Position numbers and translations under genes: made by a program. Under the pieces are notes generated by a model. The model saw only the letters and a program-made list of their open reading frames with translations, made no database searches and had not been told where the DNA came from. DNA of 64,000 nt from Paraburkholderia translucens (GTDB taxonomy: Bacteria; Pseudomonadota; Gammaproteobacteria; Burkholderiales; Burkholderiaceae), in NCBI RefSeq assembly GCF_020881035.1, contig NZ_JAJITC010000007.1:310001-374000 (forward strand), given 5' to 3'. Below are positions 17,989 through 26,914 of this stretch, one piece after another (the first letter of the stretch is position 1; the number at the start of each line of letters is the position of its first letter).

Positions 17989-18705
17989 ATGCAACTCCTT
18001 ACTAGCCAAGACGGTCTACCCCGGGTCTCATGGGGTTCCGTCATCGCCGGCGTTATTCTTTCCCTCATCGTCTATCTCATTCTTAGTGTGCTCGGGGCCG
18101 CGATCGGGATGTCGCCCCTTTCTCCCCTGTCTCGCCCGAACCCGCTCCAGGGCTTTGGTTTCGCTTCGGGTGCCTATCTAATCGTGATGACGGTGATTGC
18201 AGTCTTCATCGGCTCTTACTTTGCGGGCCGCTGCGCACCGGTGCTTGGTTGGCTCCATGGCCTGCTTGCGTGGGCAGTCATGATCCTGATGATTGTGTAT
18301 GGCACGACGTCCCTCGTCGGGAGCGCGGTGAGCGCCGCAGCAAGTGTAGCGGCCACTGGTGCAACCGTCGGCGCTGCGGCAAGTCCCTCGGGCGCCGCCG
18401 CGACAATTACGGGCTCTTTGACGCAACGGGTGCAAGGTGTGATCGCCTCTGCCAGCGCCGAAGCTTCAAGTCCGCAAGCCGAAGCCGACGCACGTCAGAC
18501 GGCCGATACCGCAGCACGGGGCGCGGCGCGCGCGTCGTGGTTTTCGTTTGCGGCACTCGTTGTCGGCGCAGTTATCTCCATCGTGTCAGGGCGCGCCGGG
18601 TTCCGGCATCAACCGCCGTTTGAAGAAGCTGGCGGTGCTTCGACTGATGGCGTACCCCTTCGTCGCAATCCAGCCCGCGCGATGTCTGGACATCAGGCTC
18701 CCTGA
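17989..18705 (+). CDS. Multi-pass membrane protein of the YsnF stress cluster
   Basis: A 238-residue membrane protein with hydrophobic segments at about residues 15-40, 60-80, 88-112 and 192-210. The 'PRVSWGSVIAGVILSLIVYL' start is shared with proteins loosely annotated as PhnA-like in alpha- and betaproteobacteria. A glycine/alanine-rich loop separates the last two segments. GAGG precedes the ATG at 17989; the upstream in-frame extension lacks similarity. It is followed by two DUF2382 genes on the same strand, suggesting a stress-related envelope role. No enzymatic motif is visible. Confidence 0.75.
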   Translation: MQLLTSQDGLPRVSWGSVIAGVILSLIVYLILSVLGAAIGMSPLSPLSRPNPLQGFGFASGAYLIVMTVIAVFIGSYFAGRCAPVLGWLHGLLAWAVMILMIVYGTTSLVGSAVSAAASVAATGATVGAAASPSGAAATITGSLTQRVQGVIASASAEASSPQAEADARQTADTAARGAARASWFSFAALVVGAVISIVSGRAGFRHQPPFEEAGGASTDGVPLRRNPARAMSGHQAP

Positions 18706-18739
18706 TCTGTGTCGTTAAAAATACGTTGCAGGAGCTGCC

Positions 18740-18793
18740 ATGGCCGACAAACAGTATCCGACCCCTCATCCGTGCCGCCCGTGGCAACGATGA
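18740..18793 (+). other. Possible 17-codon leader peptide overlapping the DUF2382 start
   Basis: AGGAG followed by ATG at 18740 opens a 17-codon frame whose TGA overlaps the ATG at 18790 (ATGA). The best ribosome site in the region therefore belongs to this short frame. Either it couples translation of the DUF2382 gene, or a one-base change has separated the original N-terminus (MADKQYPTP) from the rest. Confidence 0.4.
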
Positions 18794-19212
18794 AAGTCCC
18801 CAGAGTGGAGGAGCGGCTGTGTGTCGACGTCACGGAAAAGGAAACGGCAGCCGTACGCGTCAGAACCGTCGTCCACAAGGAGTTGAAGGAAATCCCGGTT
18901 GTACTCACGCGGCGCGTTGTCACGATTGAACGCGTCCCCGCGCACCGGCTTGTGGATAGCGAATTCGAGCCCTTCCGGGAGGGAAGCGTTCTTGTCGTTC
19001 CGGTCTTCGAATATGTGCCCGTCACCGAAATGAAATTGATGCTGACAGAAGAAGTCCGGATCCGACTTGAAGAAATTGAAGAAACGAGCGTGCACGAGGC
19101 CGAAGTGCAACGGCAGGAGCTCGTGGTGGAACGGCGAACCGGAACTGATGGAGACTGGATCGCGCAATCAGCCGCACCGTCCTCCGACGATGGCGAGCAG
19201 TCGGCATTTTGA
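18790..19212 (+). CDS. DUF2382 (YsnF/AvaK-type) stress protein
   Basis: A 140-residue protein dominated by a DUF2382 domain: alternating charged strands such as 'VEERLCVDVTEKETAAVRVRT', 'IPVVLTRRVVTIERVPAHRLV' and 'LMLTEEVRIRLEEIEE'. The domain is found in Bacillus YsnF and cyanobacterial AvaK-type proteins and is linked to general stress; its molecular action is unknown. The start is uncertain: the frame is open from a GTG at 18709, but the ATG at 18790 begins where family similarity begins and is coupled to a preceding short frame. It is followed 59 bases later by a second DUF2382 gene. Confidence 0.75.
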   Translation: MKVPRVEERLCVDVTEKETAAVRVRTVVHKELKEIPVVLTRRVVTIERVPAHRLVDSEFEPFREGSVLVVPVFEYVPVTEMKLMLTEEVRIRLEEIEETSVHEAEVQRQELVVERRTGTDGDWIAQSAAPSSDDGEQSAF

Positions 19213-19271
19213 AGTACAGCAGTTCCGTCTGGCTGACGTAGAGCCACTCACACAATCACGGAGTATTGAAA

Positions 19272-20129
19272 ATGTCACAAGTCGTTGTAGGTGTATTCGA
19301 TTCGTTTGAACAGGCCGAGGAGGCGCAGGAACATCTGTCGCAAACTGGCATTGCCAGAAGCGCTATACAGGTTCACGCAGACAGCCAGACGAGCGCAGGA
19401 CTGCCGGAGGGCAACCGCGCCGTGGAACCGGGCGCGCACGCCGAGGAAAGCGCGTCGTACAAGATCGGGCATTTCTTCGGCAAACTTTTTGGCGGCGGTG
19501 GGCAGCCCGCCGAGGTCGGCCATTATCAGGAGGCCGTGCGCCGAGGAAGCGCCGTCGTTACGGTCACCGTTGTCGTTGAAGCACAGATGATCGCCGTGCG
19601 CTCCGCCCTGCACGAAGCTGGCGCAGTGGATATTGAAGAGCGCGTTGCCCAGTGGAAAAACACAGGATATGAGGGATACGACCCGAGCGCAGCACGATTT
19701 TCCGCCGATGAGACGGCCGCAGAGCGCCAGTCCTTTGCGGTTGTGCGGGAGTCGCTCGAGGTCGGCAAGCGCGAGGTGCAGACCGGTGGTGTACGCGTCT
19801 ATTCACGCGTCACTGAAACGCCCGTCACCGAGACGGTCAGCTTGCGCGAAGAGCACGCCACAATCGAGCGGCAACCCGTAGACCGCATTGCGACAGCCGA
19901 GGATCTCAAGGCGGCATCCGTCGAAATCCGCGAAAAGGCAGAGCACGCGGTCGTCGCGAAGACTGCGCACGTGGTCGAGGAGGTAACGGTCGGCAAGGAG
20001 GCTTCAGATCACATCGAGACGATCAACGAGACGCTGCAAGGCACCGAAGTCGAGGTCGAGCGCGTCGAAACTGCACCGTCTGCTTCGCCTGGCGATCAGT
20101 CAGCTTCACTGCCCGCAAAGCGCCCCTAA
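19272..20129 (+). CDS. YflT-like plus DUF2382 two-domain stress protein
   Basis: A 285-residue protein. Residues about 4-110 resemble the YflT/GsiB-linked heat-stress domain ('VVVGVFDSFEQAEEAQEHL', then a glycine-rich 'FFGKLFGGGG' turn). Residues about 150-265 form a DUF2382 domain with 'RESLEVGKREVQTGGVRVYSR' and 'EEVTVGKEA'. This combination is common in general-stress clusters. I take the ATG at 19272 (CGGAG upstream) rather than the in-frame TTG at 19266. It closes the membrane protein-DUF2382-DUF2382 unit and is followed by a hairpin. Confidence 0.88.
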   Translation: MSQVVVGVFDSFEQAEEAQEHLSQTGIARSAIQVHADSQTSAGLPEGNRAVEPGAHAEESASYKIGHFFGKLFGGGGQPAEVGHYQEAVRRGSAVVTVTVVVEAQMIAVRSALHEAGAVDIEERVAQWKNTGYEGYDPSAARFSADETAAERQSFAVVRESLEVGKREVQTGGVRVYSRVTETPVTETVSLREEHATIERQPVDRIATAEDLKAASVEIREKAEHAVVAKTAHVVEEVTVGKEASDHIETINETLQGTEVEVERVETAPSASPGDQSASLPAKRP

Positions 20130-20140
20130 GTGCAGTCATT

Positions 20141-20177
20141 GGTTCCCGTCGGCCGCATGCCGCTGCGGACGGGAACC
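20141..20177 (+). terminator. Hairpin after the DUF2382 operon
   Basis: An inverted repeat begins 11 bases after the stop of the two-domain stress gene. Nine outer base pairs (20141-20149 with 20169-20177) and five inner pairs enclose a 6-base loop, with a 3-base bulge. There is no T run, so it is a GC-rich terminator or mRNA-stabilising stem. Confidence 0.55.
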
Positions 20178-20209
20178 TCCGCCTCATGCTCCAATCGATC
20201 GAGTACGAC

Positions 20210-20386
20210 ATGAAAAATCCATGGACAAAGAAAAACCCCTTTCTCAGTATGTGGCTAAGCGGGGCAAATGCCGTGACGGGCTCGGCGCGAGGTCACGCAA
20301 CGGCTGCCGCAAAGCGTGGAACTGCGGCATTCTGGACTGCGGCGCTCGCGCCGCCGAAACCCAACAAAAGGAAAGCGCGACGGTGA
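20210..20386 (+). CDS. Small basic protein, 'MKNPWTKKNPF' family
   Basis: A 58-residue basic protein starting MKNPWTKKNPFLSMWLSGAN and ending in a lysine/arginine cluster. The opening recalls small phasin-neighbour proteins found in many Burkholderia genomes, though here the middle is short, so the gene may be internally deleted. A weak GAG-type ribosome site precedes the ATG. It lies after the DUF2382 hairpin and converges on a truncated hydrolase. Function unknown. Confidence 0.55.
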   Translation: MKNPWTKKNPFLSMWLSGANAVTGSARGHATAAAKRGTAAFWTAALAPPKPNKRKARR

Positions 20387-20402
20387 CTCGAGCTTTTTTC
20401 GT

Positions 20403-20870
20403 CTAGAACAGTTTGGTGACACAGGCATCGAGCAGCGAGCGAAATGAGCGGTGCCGAGGCTCGCCAAGAAGGCGAGCCACGACACGAAGCACTTCCGGAT
20501 GGTGAACCATGCCCCAGTGACTCACGTTATCCACTTCGACGTTCTGATGGTATTCGGACTCTGTCCCGACGCATCCTGACCACCCCACGATACCGTCGGA
20601 TGGCGAATATACCGACGTGCAGGGAACCACAGGGTCGATACCCAGTTGCCGGAGCAGCGCCTCATCCATCGGCGACACTCCCCCGTTCAGGAGCGTGAAA
20701 AGCCAACCGGCATGGGTTGAGTTCGCCTGGTCGGCGAACGGAGTCGCAAGGGTGATAACCTGCCGCACCAGTTCCGGGTGCTTTTTCGCGAGTTCGCGCG
20801 CATACACCCCGCCCAGGCTCCAACCGATTAATGAAACGGGCCGACTGTTGCGACTATGGATCTGCTTCTG
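20403..20870 (-). pseudogene. 5'-truncated lipase-like alpha/beta hydrolase
   Basis: The frame holds the C-terminal half of a serine hydrolase: nucleophile elbow GWSLGG, then 'VYARELAKKHPELV', 'ITLATPF' and a plausible catalytic His in 'NVSHWGMVHHP'. No start codon or N-terminal half (oxyanion strand, first beta sheets) exists upstream. The frame meets TAA at 20871-20873, and similarity stops near 'HSRNSRPVSLIG'. The break lies about 65 bases from the end of the manganese catalase gene on the same strand, pointing to a deletion or insertion junction here. Confidence 0.75.
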
Positions 20871-20928
20871 TTAAGCGCTTAATGGAAAATCTGGAGGACG
20901 GGCTCCTACCCAGAGCCCCGCCAGATTG

Positions 20929-21804
20929 TCACTTCACAGCCTCTCCCACACCGAGGTCAGCGCCGGTCATGGGGTCGGAGGCAGTGTCTGACGCCGTACG
21001 CGAGGCCATAGCGCGAAGAACCTCGGCCTCGTCGGCAGTCACGTTCACTGTTGCCGTGCCGTCGCCACCGTCCACAGCCGGTTTCGGCGCTTCGACGAAT
21101 TCCCACTGGGGTCCCTCATTCCACGGACCTCGTGGAGCCCCATCACTTGCGGACATTTTGTAATAGACGCTTGTAAATTCCGGGACACCGGGAAGCTTTC
21201 CCTGCGGGAAATTCGGCAGGATTGAGTGAAGCGCTTTTTCGAACGACTTCTGATGTGCGATTTCGCGCGTCATTAGAAAGCCCAATGTTTCTTTGATGCC
21301 GGGGTCGTCGGTCACGTTAATCAGCCGTTCGTACACAATCTTGGCTCGAGCTTCCGCCGCGATGTTGGAACGAAGGTCTGCGGTAGGTTCACCGATGGTA
21401 TCGACATAGGCCGCTGACCACGGAACCCCAGCGGAATTGGTGAGTGCCGGGCCGCCCCCGTACAGCAGCGCTGTGATATGCGAGTCGTTGCCGCCGCCGG
21501 TCATGCCTCGATACAGCTCGGCTTCACTTTCAACCGCTTCTGCTAGCTGACCCTTGGCCCCCTTGTTCAGCATCGCGACGATGGACCCGACGATTTCCAG
21601 ATGGCTCAGTTCTTCCGTTGCAATGTCGAACAGGAGGTCCTTGCGACCAGGATCATCTTCGCCCACAGCCTGAGTGAAATACCGGCATGCCGCGCCGAGC
21701 TCACCTTGTGGTCCGCCAAATTGTTCGAGCAGCAGATTTGCGAGGCCGGGATTAGGCGCGGAAACACGCACCGTGTATTGGAGGCGCTTGTTATGGACAA
21801 ACAT
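20929..21804 (-). CDS. Manganese (non-haem) catalase
   Basis: A 291-residue di-manganese catalase that breaks hydrogen peroxide into water and oxygen. The metal ligands known from Lactobacillus plantarum catalase have clear counterparts: Glu35, Glu65, His68 ('EELSHLE'), Glu151 and His184 ('REIAHQ'). The four-helix core is followed by a variable tail. AAGGAGA precedes the ATG. Such catalases in Burkholderiaceae often sit in accessory stress islands and act when haem catalase is limiting. The neighbour downstream is a truncated hydrolase. Confidence 0.93.
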   Translation of the reverse strand: MFVHNKRLQYTVRVSAPNPGLANLLLEQFGGPQGELGAACRYFTQAVGEDDPGRKDLLFDIATEELSHLEIVGSIVAMLNKGAKGQLAEAVESEAELYRGMTGGGNDSHITALLYGGGPALTNSAGVPWSAAYVDTIGEPTADLRSNIAAEARAKIVYERLINVTDDPGIKETLGFLMTREIAHQKSFEKALHSILPNFPQGKLPGVPEFTSVYYKMSASDGAPRGPWNEGPQWEFVEAPKPAVDGGDGTATVNVTADEAEVLRAMASRTASDTASDPMTGADLGVGEAVK

Positions 21805-22130
21805 GGTGTTCTCCTTTCAGGGCCTGGGAAGGACGGAGCACCGTCCATAACGCCAGGCAACAGAATGCGGAAGTCATGAGAGCGGCGGCGCTGTCGCGCA
21901 CCGCCTTCACAACGGAGGTCTCAGAAGGATGAGTTCTGGCGAGGGGCGGCAAACGCACCGCACATGGGCAGGGAGACTGCGTCCTTGTTCCGCATGACGC
22001 GTTCCCGGAACAACGCGCACGTCTCGAATATATTTTTTGGTGATCAGGACTCCGGGAATAGGCGTTGCGCGTTGATAGCGTCGACGTATTTGTCTGCGCG
22101 TCACAAATGACCCAGCCTCGGAGACACAAG

Positions 22131-22358
22131 ATGTATGAAGCGCAACTCAGCAATCTGACAGCACGCCTTGCCAACGCCGGTCGTGAAACCGCGGGGATGC
22201 CCGAGGAAAGCCGCCAGGCATGGTTGGCAGCGATTGAAGGCGAAATCGATGCGTTGCGCACGGAGATCGAACGCAACCAGAACGTGGAGCCGGCAAACCG
22301 TTTCCAGCTTCTTCAACAACTGGAAAACGCGAGAGCGATCGCAACCGGTCTGCTCTAG
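22131..22358 (+). CDS. Small coiled-coil protein, 75 residues
   Basis: A short, heptad-patterned protein (LTARLANAGRE, IEGEIDALRTEIE, LLQQLENARAIA) that is probably one long helix or a hairpin. GGAGA lies just upstream of the ATG at 22131; upstream in-frame starts lack a ribosome site. No family name is known to me. It is divergent from the manganese catalase gene and converges on the alcohol dehydrogenase gene. Confidence 0.6.
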   Translation: MYEAQLSNLTARLANAGRETAGMPEESRQAWLAAIEGEIDALRTEIERNQNVEPANRFQLLQQLENARAIATGLL

Positions 22359-22527
22359 ACTCAACACTGGTCTCGTCCGCACCTTTTCGGTGGTACCGCT
22401 GGAGTGCCCCATCATCCGAGCTTATGAAGGCCTACCGCGTTGTGGTACGCAGAGCTGCTTCAGCTGTGTGGCTGCATCGCGTTCCTGTCCTGCGAGGTGA
22501 GGTGCATGGTCGGGCCGGCATCGAGGA

Positions 22528-23655
22528 TCAGCCAAACACCACCACCTGGCGGATCGCTTTGCCTTCGTGAAGCAGATCAAAACCATGATTGATCTCATCA
22601 AGCGCCAGATGGCCCGTAAGTAGCTTGTTCACCGGCAGCCTGCCCTGCATGTAAAGATCGATGTAATGGGGAAGGTCGCGCGCCGGCACGCACGTGCCGG
22701 TATAGCTGCCCTTCAATGTGCGCTCTTCGGCCACCAGACTCACTGCCGGCAATGGCCACAGTGCAGTAGCAGGTGGCAGCCCAGCCGTAACGGTCATTCC
22801 ACCGCGACGGGTGATGCGATAAGCGAGGTCCAACGCGCGAATGGCACCTGCGAATTCGAACGCAATCTCGACCCCACCGGAGCTCAATGCCCGGATCTGC
22901 TCAACAGCGTCATCGCGACTCGCGTTGACAGTATGAGTGGCGCCGAGCGCGAGCGCCTGGTCGAGTTTCGCATCGGAGAGGTCGACCGCGATGATCTGAC
23001 GAGCGCCGGCCGCTTGCGCGCCAATGAGTGCCGCAAGGCCCACTCCTCCCAGACCGACCACGGCAACAGAAGCGCCCACGCGGACTTGCGCCGTGTTCAC
23101 CACAGCACCGACGCCTGTCAACACAGCGCATCCGAACAGCGCGGCCTCATCCAGCGGCACGTTGGCATCGATCCTGACGACCGAGCGCCGCGACACGGTC
23201 GCGTACTCTGCAAATACCGAGCATCCAAGGTGGTGATTCAATCGCTCCCCACTACGCGTGAGGCGACGCCCGCCGGAGAGCAGCGTGCCCGCGCCGTTCG
23301 CCGCGGCGCCCGGCTCGCACAAGGCTGGCCGTCCCTCGGCGCAAGGCGCGCAATGACCGCAACTCGGCACGAACACCACCACGACGTGATCGCCAATCCG
23401 GAGATCGCTGACACTTGCTCCCAGTTCCACCACGACACCCGCCGCCTCATGTCCGAGCGCCATCGGCATGGGGCGAGGCCGATCGCCGTTGATCACCGAG
23501 AGGTCAGAGTGACACAGACCCGCAGCCGCGACCTTGATCAACACTTCATCAGCGCCGGGTGGTGCGAGATCGACCTCGTCGATGCGTAAAGGACGGGAAA
23601 CGGCATAGGGATACGCTGCGCCCATTGCTTCCAGCACTGCTGCCTTGATCTTCAT
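22528..23655 (-). CDS. Zinc-dependent alcohol dehydrogenase (MDR family)
   Basis: A 375-residue medium-chain dehydrogenase. Catalytic zinc ligands are Cys48 (GLCHSD) and His69-Glu70 (GHEAAG). The structural zinc site is Cys99, Cys102, Cys105 and Cys113. The Rossmann motif GLGGVGLAA lies near 200 with an acidic residue afterwards, pointing to NAD. It resembles class-III-like and aryl alcohol dehydrogenases; the substrate cannot be read from sequence. Its ATG overlaps the stop of the TPP-enzyme gene by 4 bases (ATGA), so the two are translationally coupled. Together with the upstream CoA-transferase they form an operon plausibly turning over pyruvate- or acyl-derived aldehydes. Confidence 0.9.
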   Translation of the reverse strand: MKIKAAVLEAMGAAYPYAVSRPLRIDEVDLAPPGADEVLIKVAAAGLCHSDLSVINGDRPRPMPMALGHEAAGVVVELGASVSDLRIGDHVVVVFVPSCGHCAPCAEGRPALCEPGAAANGAGTLLSGGRRLTRSGERLNHHLGCSVFAEYATVSRRSVVRIDANVPLDEAALFGCAVLTGVGAVVNTAQVRVGASVAVVGLGGVGLAALIGAQAAGARQIIAVDLSDAKLDQALALGATHTVNASRDDAVEQIRALSSGGVEIAFEFAGAIRALDLAYRITRRGGMTVTAGLPPATALWPLPAVSLVAEERTLKGSYTGTCVPARDLPHYIDLYMQGRLPVNKLLTGHLALDEINHGFDLLHEGKAIRQVVVFG

Positions 23656-24890
23656 TGCGCGACCTCCATGACCCGATTGCCCAGTTCCTCAACGAAGACA
23701 CGAACGTTCTCCGAGTAATCAACCGGGACGATGACCAATTGAACTCCGCCTTCGCGAAATGCGCTCTCCAGTGTCGGAGCCAGCGCTTCGGCCGTCTCGA
23801 TGCGCCTGCCTTTTGCGCCGTATGCATCCGCATATTTGACGAAATCGGGGTTCCCGAAAGTCAGACCCCAGTCCGCGAAGCTGTCGACGGCCTGCTTCCA
23901 GCGAATCATTCCGTAGGCATCGTCCTGAATGATCAACACAACAAGATTGAGCTTCAGCCTCACAGCGGTTTCGAGTTCCTGCGAGTTCATCATGAAACCG
24001 CCGTCGCCGCAGACGGCCATGACACGGCGATCCGGATAAAGAATCGCGGCCATCATCGCCGAAGGCAAGCCCGCCCCCATGGTCGCCAGCGCATTGTCGA
24101 GCAATAGCGTATTGGCGCTGCGGGTTCTGTAGCAGCGCGCGAACCACAGCTTGTACATGCCGTTGTCCAGCGCGACGATACCGTCGGCCGGCATGATCTT
24201 CCACACGTCGTGGACGATGCGTTGCGGCGTCAAAGGAAAGCGCGATTCATTCGCCCGTTCCAGCGTACGCATCAGGATGCCTTCACGCAGCGGCGCCATT
24301 GCAGCCGCATACGGCAGCTTGCCTTCGACCAGATCCGCAAGCCGCGCAAGACTCAGGCCGAGGTCCCCCACCACTTCCGCATGCGGGAAGAACACCTCCG
24401 AAGCCGCCACGTCTTCCGGCAACTCGAGATGCACTGGGCCCGGCCGCTCTTCTGAGGCCACGCGGAATGCATCGCGCACCACGGTCGGGATGCTGGCGCC
24501 GTTGACAATCTGCCGCGACGCTTTGGTAAGCGGCTTCATCGTGGCGACGATGTCGACGATCTGAAAGCGCGCCTGGCGCGCTGTCATGATGGCCTTCTGG
24601 CCCGTGATCAGTACCATCGGCATCGCACCAAGATGCGCGTACGCAGCGCCGGTCACGAGATTCAATGCTCCGGGGCCCAGTGTCGCCATACAGACTCCCG
24701 GCTTTCCGGTCAGGCGGCCATGGGTGGCCGCCATGAAGGCAGCCGATTGTTCATGGCGAGTCACGATGAGTTCAATAGCCGAGTGCCGCAACGACTCCAG
24801 TACATCGAGGTTTTCTTCGCCCCGCACGGCGAAAATACGTTCGACACCTTCATTCTCCAGTGCCATGACGAACAGGTCGGACGCTTTCAC
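23652..24890 (-). CDS. Acetolactate synthase-like TPP enzyme lacking the middle domain
   Basis: A 412-residue relative of IlvB-type enzymes (normally about 550). The N-terminal TPP-binding domain is complete, with the catalytic Glu in 'RHEQSAAFMA'. The C-terminal domain carries the TPP/Mg motif 'GDGGFMMNS...QDDAYGM'. Between them, sequence jumps from 'LELPEDVAASEV' (about residue 170) to 'FFPHAEVVGD', skipping the 150-160 residues of the usual middle domain without breaking the frame. In homologues that domain contributes to FAD binding and subunit packing. Activity is therefore doubtful. It is preceded by the CoA-transferase gene (38-base gap) and coupled to the alcohol dehydrogenase. Confidence 0.85.
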   Translation of the reverse strand: MKASDLFVMALENEGVERIFAVRGEENLDVLESLRHSAIELIVTRHEQSAAFMAATHGRLTGKPGVCMATLGPGALNLVTGAAYAHLGAMPMVLITGQKAIMTARQARFQIVDIVATMKPLTKASRQIVNGASIPTVVRDAFRVASEERPGPVHLELPEDVAASEVFFPHAEVVGDLGLSLARLADLVEGKLPYAAAMAPLREGILMRTLERANESRFPLTPQRIVHDVWKIMPADGIVALDNGMYKLWFARCYRTRSANTLLLDNALATMGAGLPSAMMAAILYPDRRVMAVCGDGGFMMNSQELETAVRLKLNLVVLIIQDDAYGMIRWKQAVDSFADWGLTFGNPDFVKYADAYGAKGRRIETAEALAPTLESAFREGGVQLVIVPVDYSENVRVFVEELGNRVMEVAQ

Positions 24891-24928
24891 AAATAGACTC
24901 CTTGTTTCTTCAATACGCTGCCAGCCCT

Positions 24929-26914
24929 TCAGAACGGCTGGTGGCGACGCCGGGGGAACCGCGGCACGCCGTCGGCGACAGCTTCGTGCTGCTCTATCGC
25001 AAACGCCATGGCGTCGGCATGTGTTTCACATACGTGGGAGACCGAAGCCGCGTCGCAGAAAGCCGCGTGCAGCTTTGCACGCATGAACGCGCAACTGGTG
25101 AAGCGGCTCGCCGATCGGCAGTACTGCGATTGCAGCCGCGCTGCCATTTCAAAGTACTGATCGGCCACCGCCAGGTCCAGCCTGAAACCGTCATAGTTGA
25201 CGATGAGTGAAACTCTCCGGCCGATGGGCTTGCAGAATGTCTCGAACACGCGCTGCACGCTTTCAATGTCGCCAGTCGAGCGAACCGCCATCCCTTCGAA
25301 ATTTGCAAACAAGGTGTTTTGCCTGGGTTCGTAGCTGAGCCGCTGGGTGAGTTGCGAATCGAGCAACTCCGCTGCCAGATTCATCAGTTGCGGCAAGAAG
25401 ATTCGCGAATCCATGGGTCGTAGTTTTCGAACGATCGGCGCGAAGTCCATTTGAGGGAGAATGTCCCGATCAACGTCTACGCCGGGTGCGACTTCCGTCA
25501 GTTCGAGCCCATCGGACGTTAGACGGAACACGCATCGTTCAGTCACGTACAGCACCGGTTGGCCGCGTTCGGCAGCTAGTTGTGCGTTGAATGTGATCTG
25601 CTCGACCGACTCGACAAGTTTCTTCTGCGCACCTTCCGTGACGACACGAAGTTGCCCCGCTTCCACGACGACCTCGAGACCACCAGCCGTGAACGTTCCA
25701 GCAAATACCACGCGCGAGGCATTCTGACTGATATTGATAAAGCCGCCGGCTCCGGCTAGTCGTGAACCAAAGCGGCTTACGTTGACATTTCCGCTCCGGT
25801 CGATCTGCGCCATACCGAGGCACGCGAGATCCAGGCCGCCGCCGTCGTAAAAATCGAACTGCTGGTTCTGGTGAAGCAGCGCATCCATGTTGACGGCTGC
25901 GCCGAAGTTCAGGCCACCCTGCGGTACGCCGCCGATGATCCCAGGCTCGGCTGTCAAAGTCAGATGGCTCAGCAGGCGTTCCTCCGCCGCGACTGCACCA
26001 ACGACTTCGGGGGCACCGATACCCAGGTTGATCACGCCACCGAGGGGAAGCTCGAACGCGCAACGACGAGCCATCACCTTCCGCTCATCGAGTAGCGGGC
26101 ATGCGTTCGTTTCAGACGGCATCGTGATCTCGCTGGAAAACCCGGGGTTGTAGGCCGTACCGTAAGTCTGCGGCTGCGCATCGGGCGATGCGACCACAAC
26201 ACGGTCAACGAAGATGCCCGGAACAACAACTGCACGGGGGTCGAGCGTCCCGCTTGCCGCGATCCGCTCCACCTGCGCGATCACGAGTCCGTTCGAATTG
26301 TGAACCGCCATGGCCACCGCCTGGGTGTCGAGCACCAGCGCCTCACGTTCCATCGTGATATTGCCTTCCGGATCGGCCGTTGTGCCGCGAATCAGCGCTA
26401 CGTTCAGCGGAAAGACCTTGTATAAAAGCCACGTCTTGCCGTCGATATCGACAGTGCTAACGAGGTTTTCGGTTGTGCGCGCGTTGATCTTCCCGCCCGC
26501 CTGACGCGGATCGACAAAGGTGCCCAATCCCACCTGAGTAAGCGTGCCCGCCCTGTGCGCCGCGATGTCGCGATACAGATGCGACATCGTCCCGAGCGGC
26601 AGGTTATAAGCCTCGATCAGATTGTCGGTCGCCATTCGAGCGAGCTTTGGCACCAGCGACCAATGTCCGCCAATGGCGCGTTTGATCAATCCCTTCAGCG
26701 CGATGCGGTTGAGTCCGCGATCCTTGCCGTCGCCTGGCGCGGCCGCGAACACTAGCGTCAGGTCGCGGGGAAAGCCGGAGCCGGTGAAACGTTGGGCCAG
26801 AGCCGAGATCAACTCGTCTGGCGTACCAATGCCGACAAAACCCGAACAACAGACGGCCTCGCCATCACGGATCAATCCGATCGCGTCGTCAGCAGTGACA
26901 ATCTTGTCGTGCAT
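24929..26914 (-). CDS. Acetate/3-ketoacid CoA-transferase (fused alpha-beta)
   Basis: A 661-residue single-chain class I CoA-transferase. The alpha half begins 'KIVTADDAIGLIRDGEAVCCSGF'. The beta half carries 'LGGVINLGIGAPEVV' and the catalytic Glu in 'TAEPGIIGGVPQGG'. A C-terminal extension after about 520 ('SYEPRQNTLFANFEGM', then 'FTSCAFMRAKL') is present in some betaproteobacterial homologues. It would move CoA between short-chain acyl groups, for example acetate, propionate or acetoacetate. The ATG at 26914 is preferred; the frame also has a TTG at 26944. It is the first gene of an operon with the TPP enzyme and alcohol dehydrogenase. Confidence 0.88.
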   Translation of the reverse strand: MHDKIVTADDAIGLIRDGEAVCCSGFVGIGTPDELISALAQRFTGSGFPRDLTLVFAAAPGDGKDRGLNRIALKGLIKRAIGGHWSLVPKLARMATDNLIEAYNLPLGTMSHLYRDIAAHRAGTLTQVGLGTFVDPRQAGGKINARTTENLVSTVDIDGKTWLLYKVFPLNVALIRGTTADPEGNITMEREALVLDTQAVAMAVHNSNGLVIAQVERIAASGTLDPRAVVVPGIFVDRVVVASPDAQPQTYGTAYNPGFSSEITMPSETNACPLLDERKVMARRCAFELPLGGVINLGIGAPEVVGAVAAEERLLSHLTLTAEPGIIGGVPQGGLNFGAAVNMDALLHQNQQFDFYDGGGLDLACLGMAQIDRSGNVNVSRFGSRLAGAGGFINISQNASRVVFAGTFTAGGLEVVVEAGQLRVVTEGAQKKLVESVEQITFNAQLAAERGQPVLYVTERCVFRLTSDGLELTEVAPGVDVDRDILPQMDFAPIVRKLRPMDSRIFLPQLMNLAAELLDSQLTQRLSYEPRQNTLFANFEGMAVRSTGDIESVQRVFETFCKPIGRRVSLIVNYDGFRLDLAVADQYFEMAARLQSQYCRSASRFTSCAFMRAKLHAAFCDAASVSHVCETHADAMAFAIEQHEAVADGVPRFPRRRHQPF

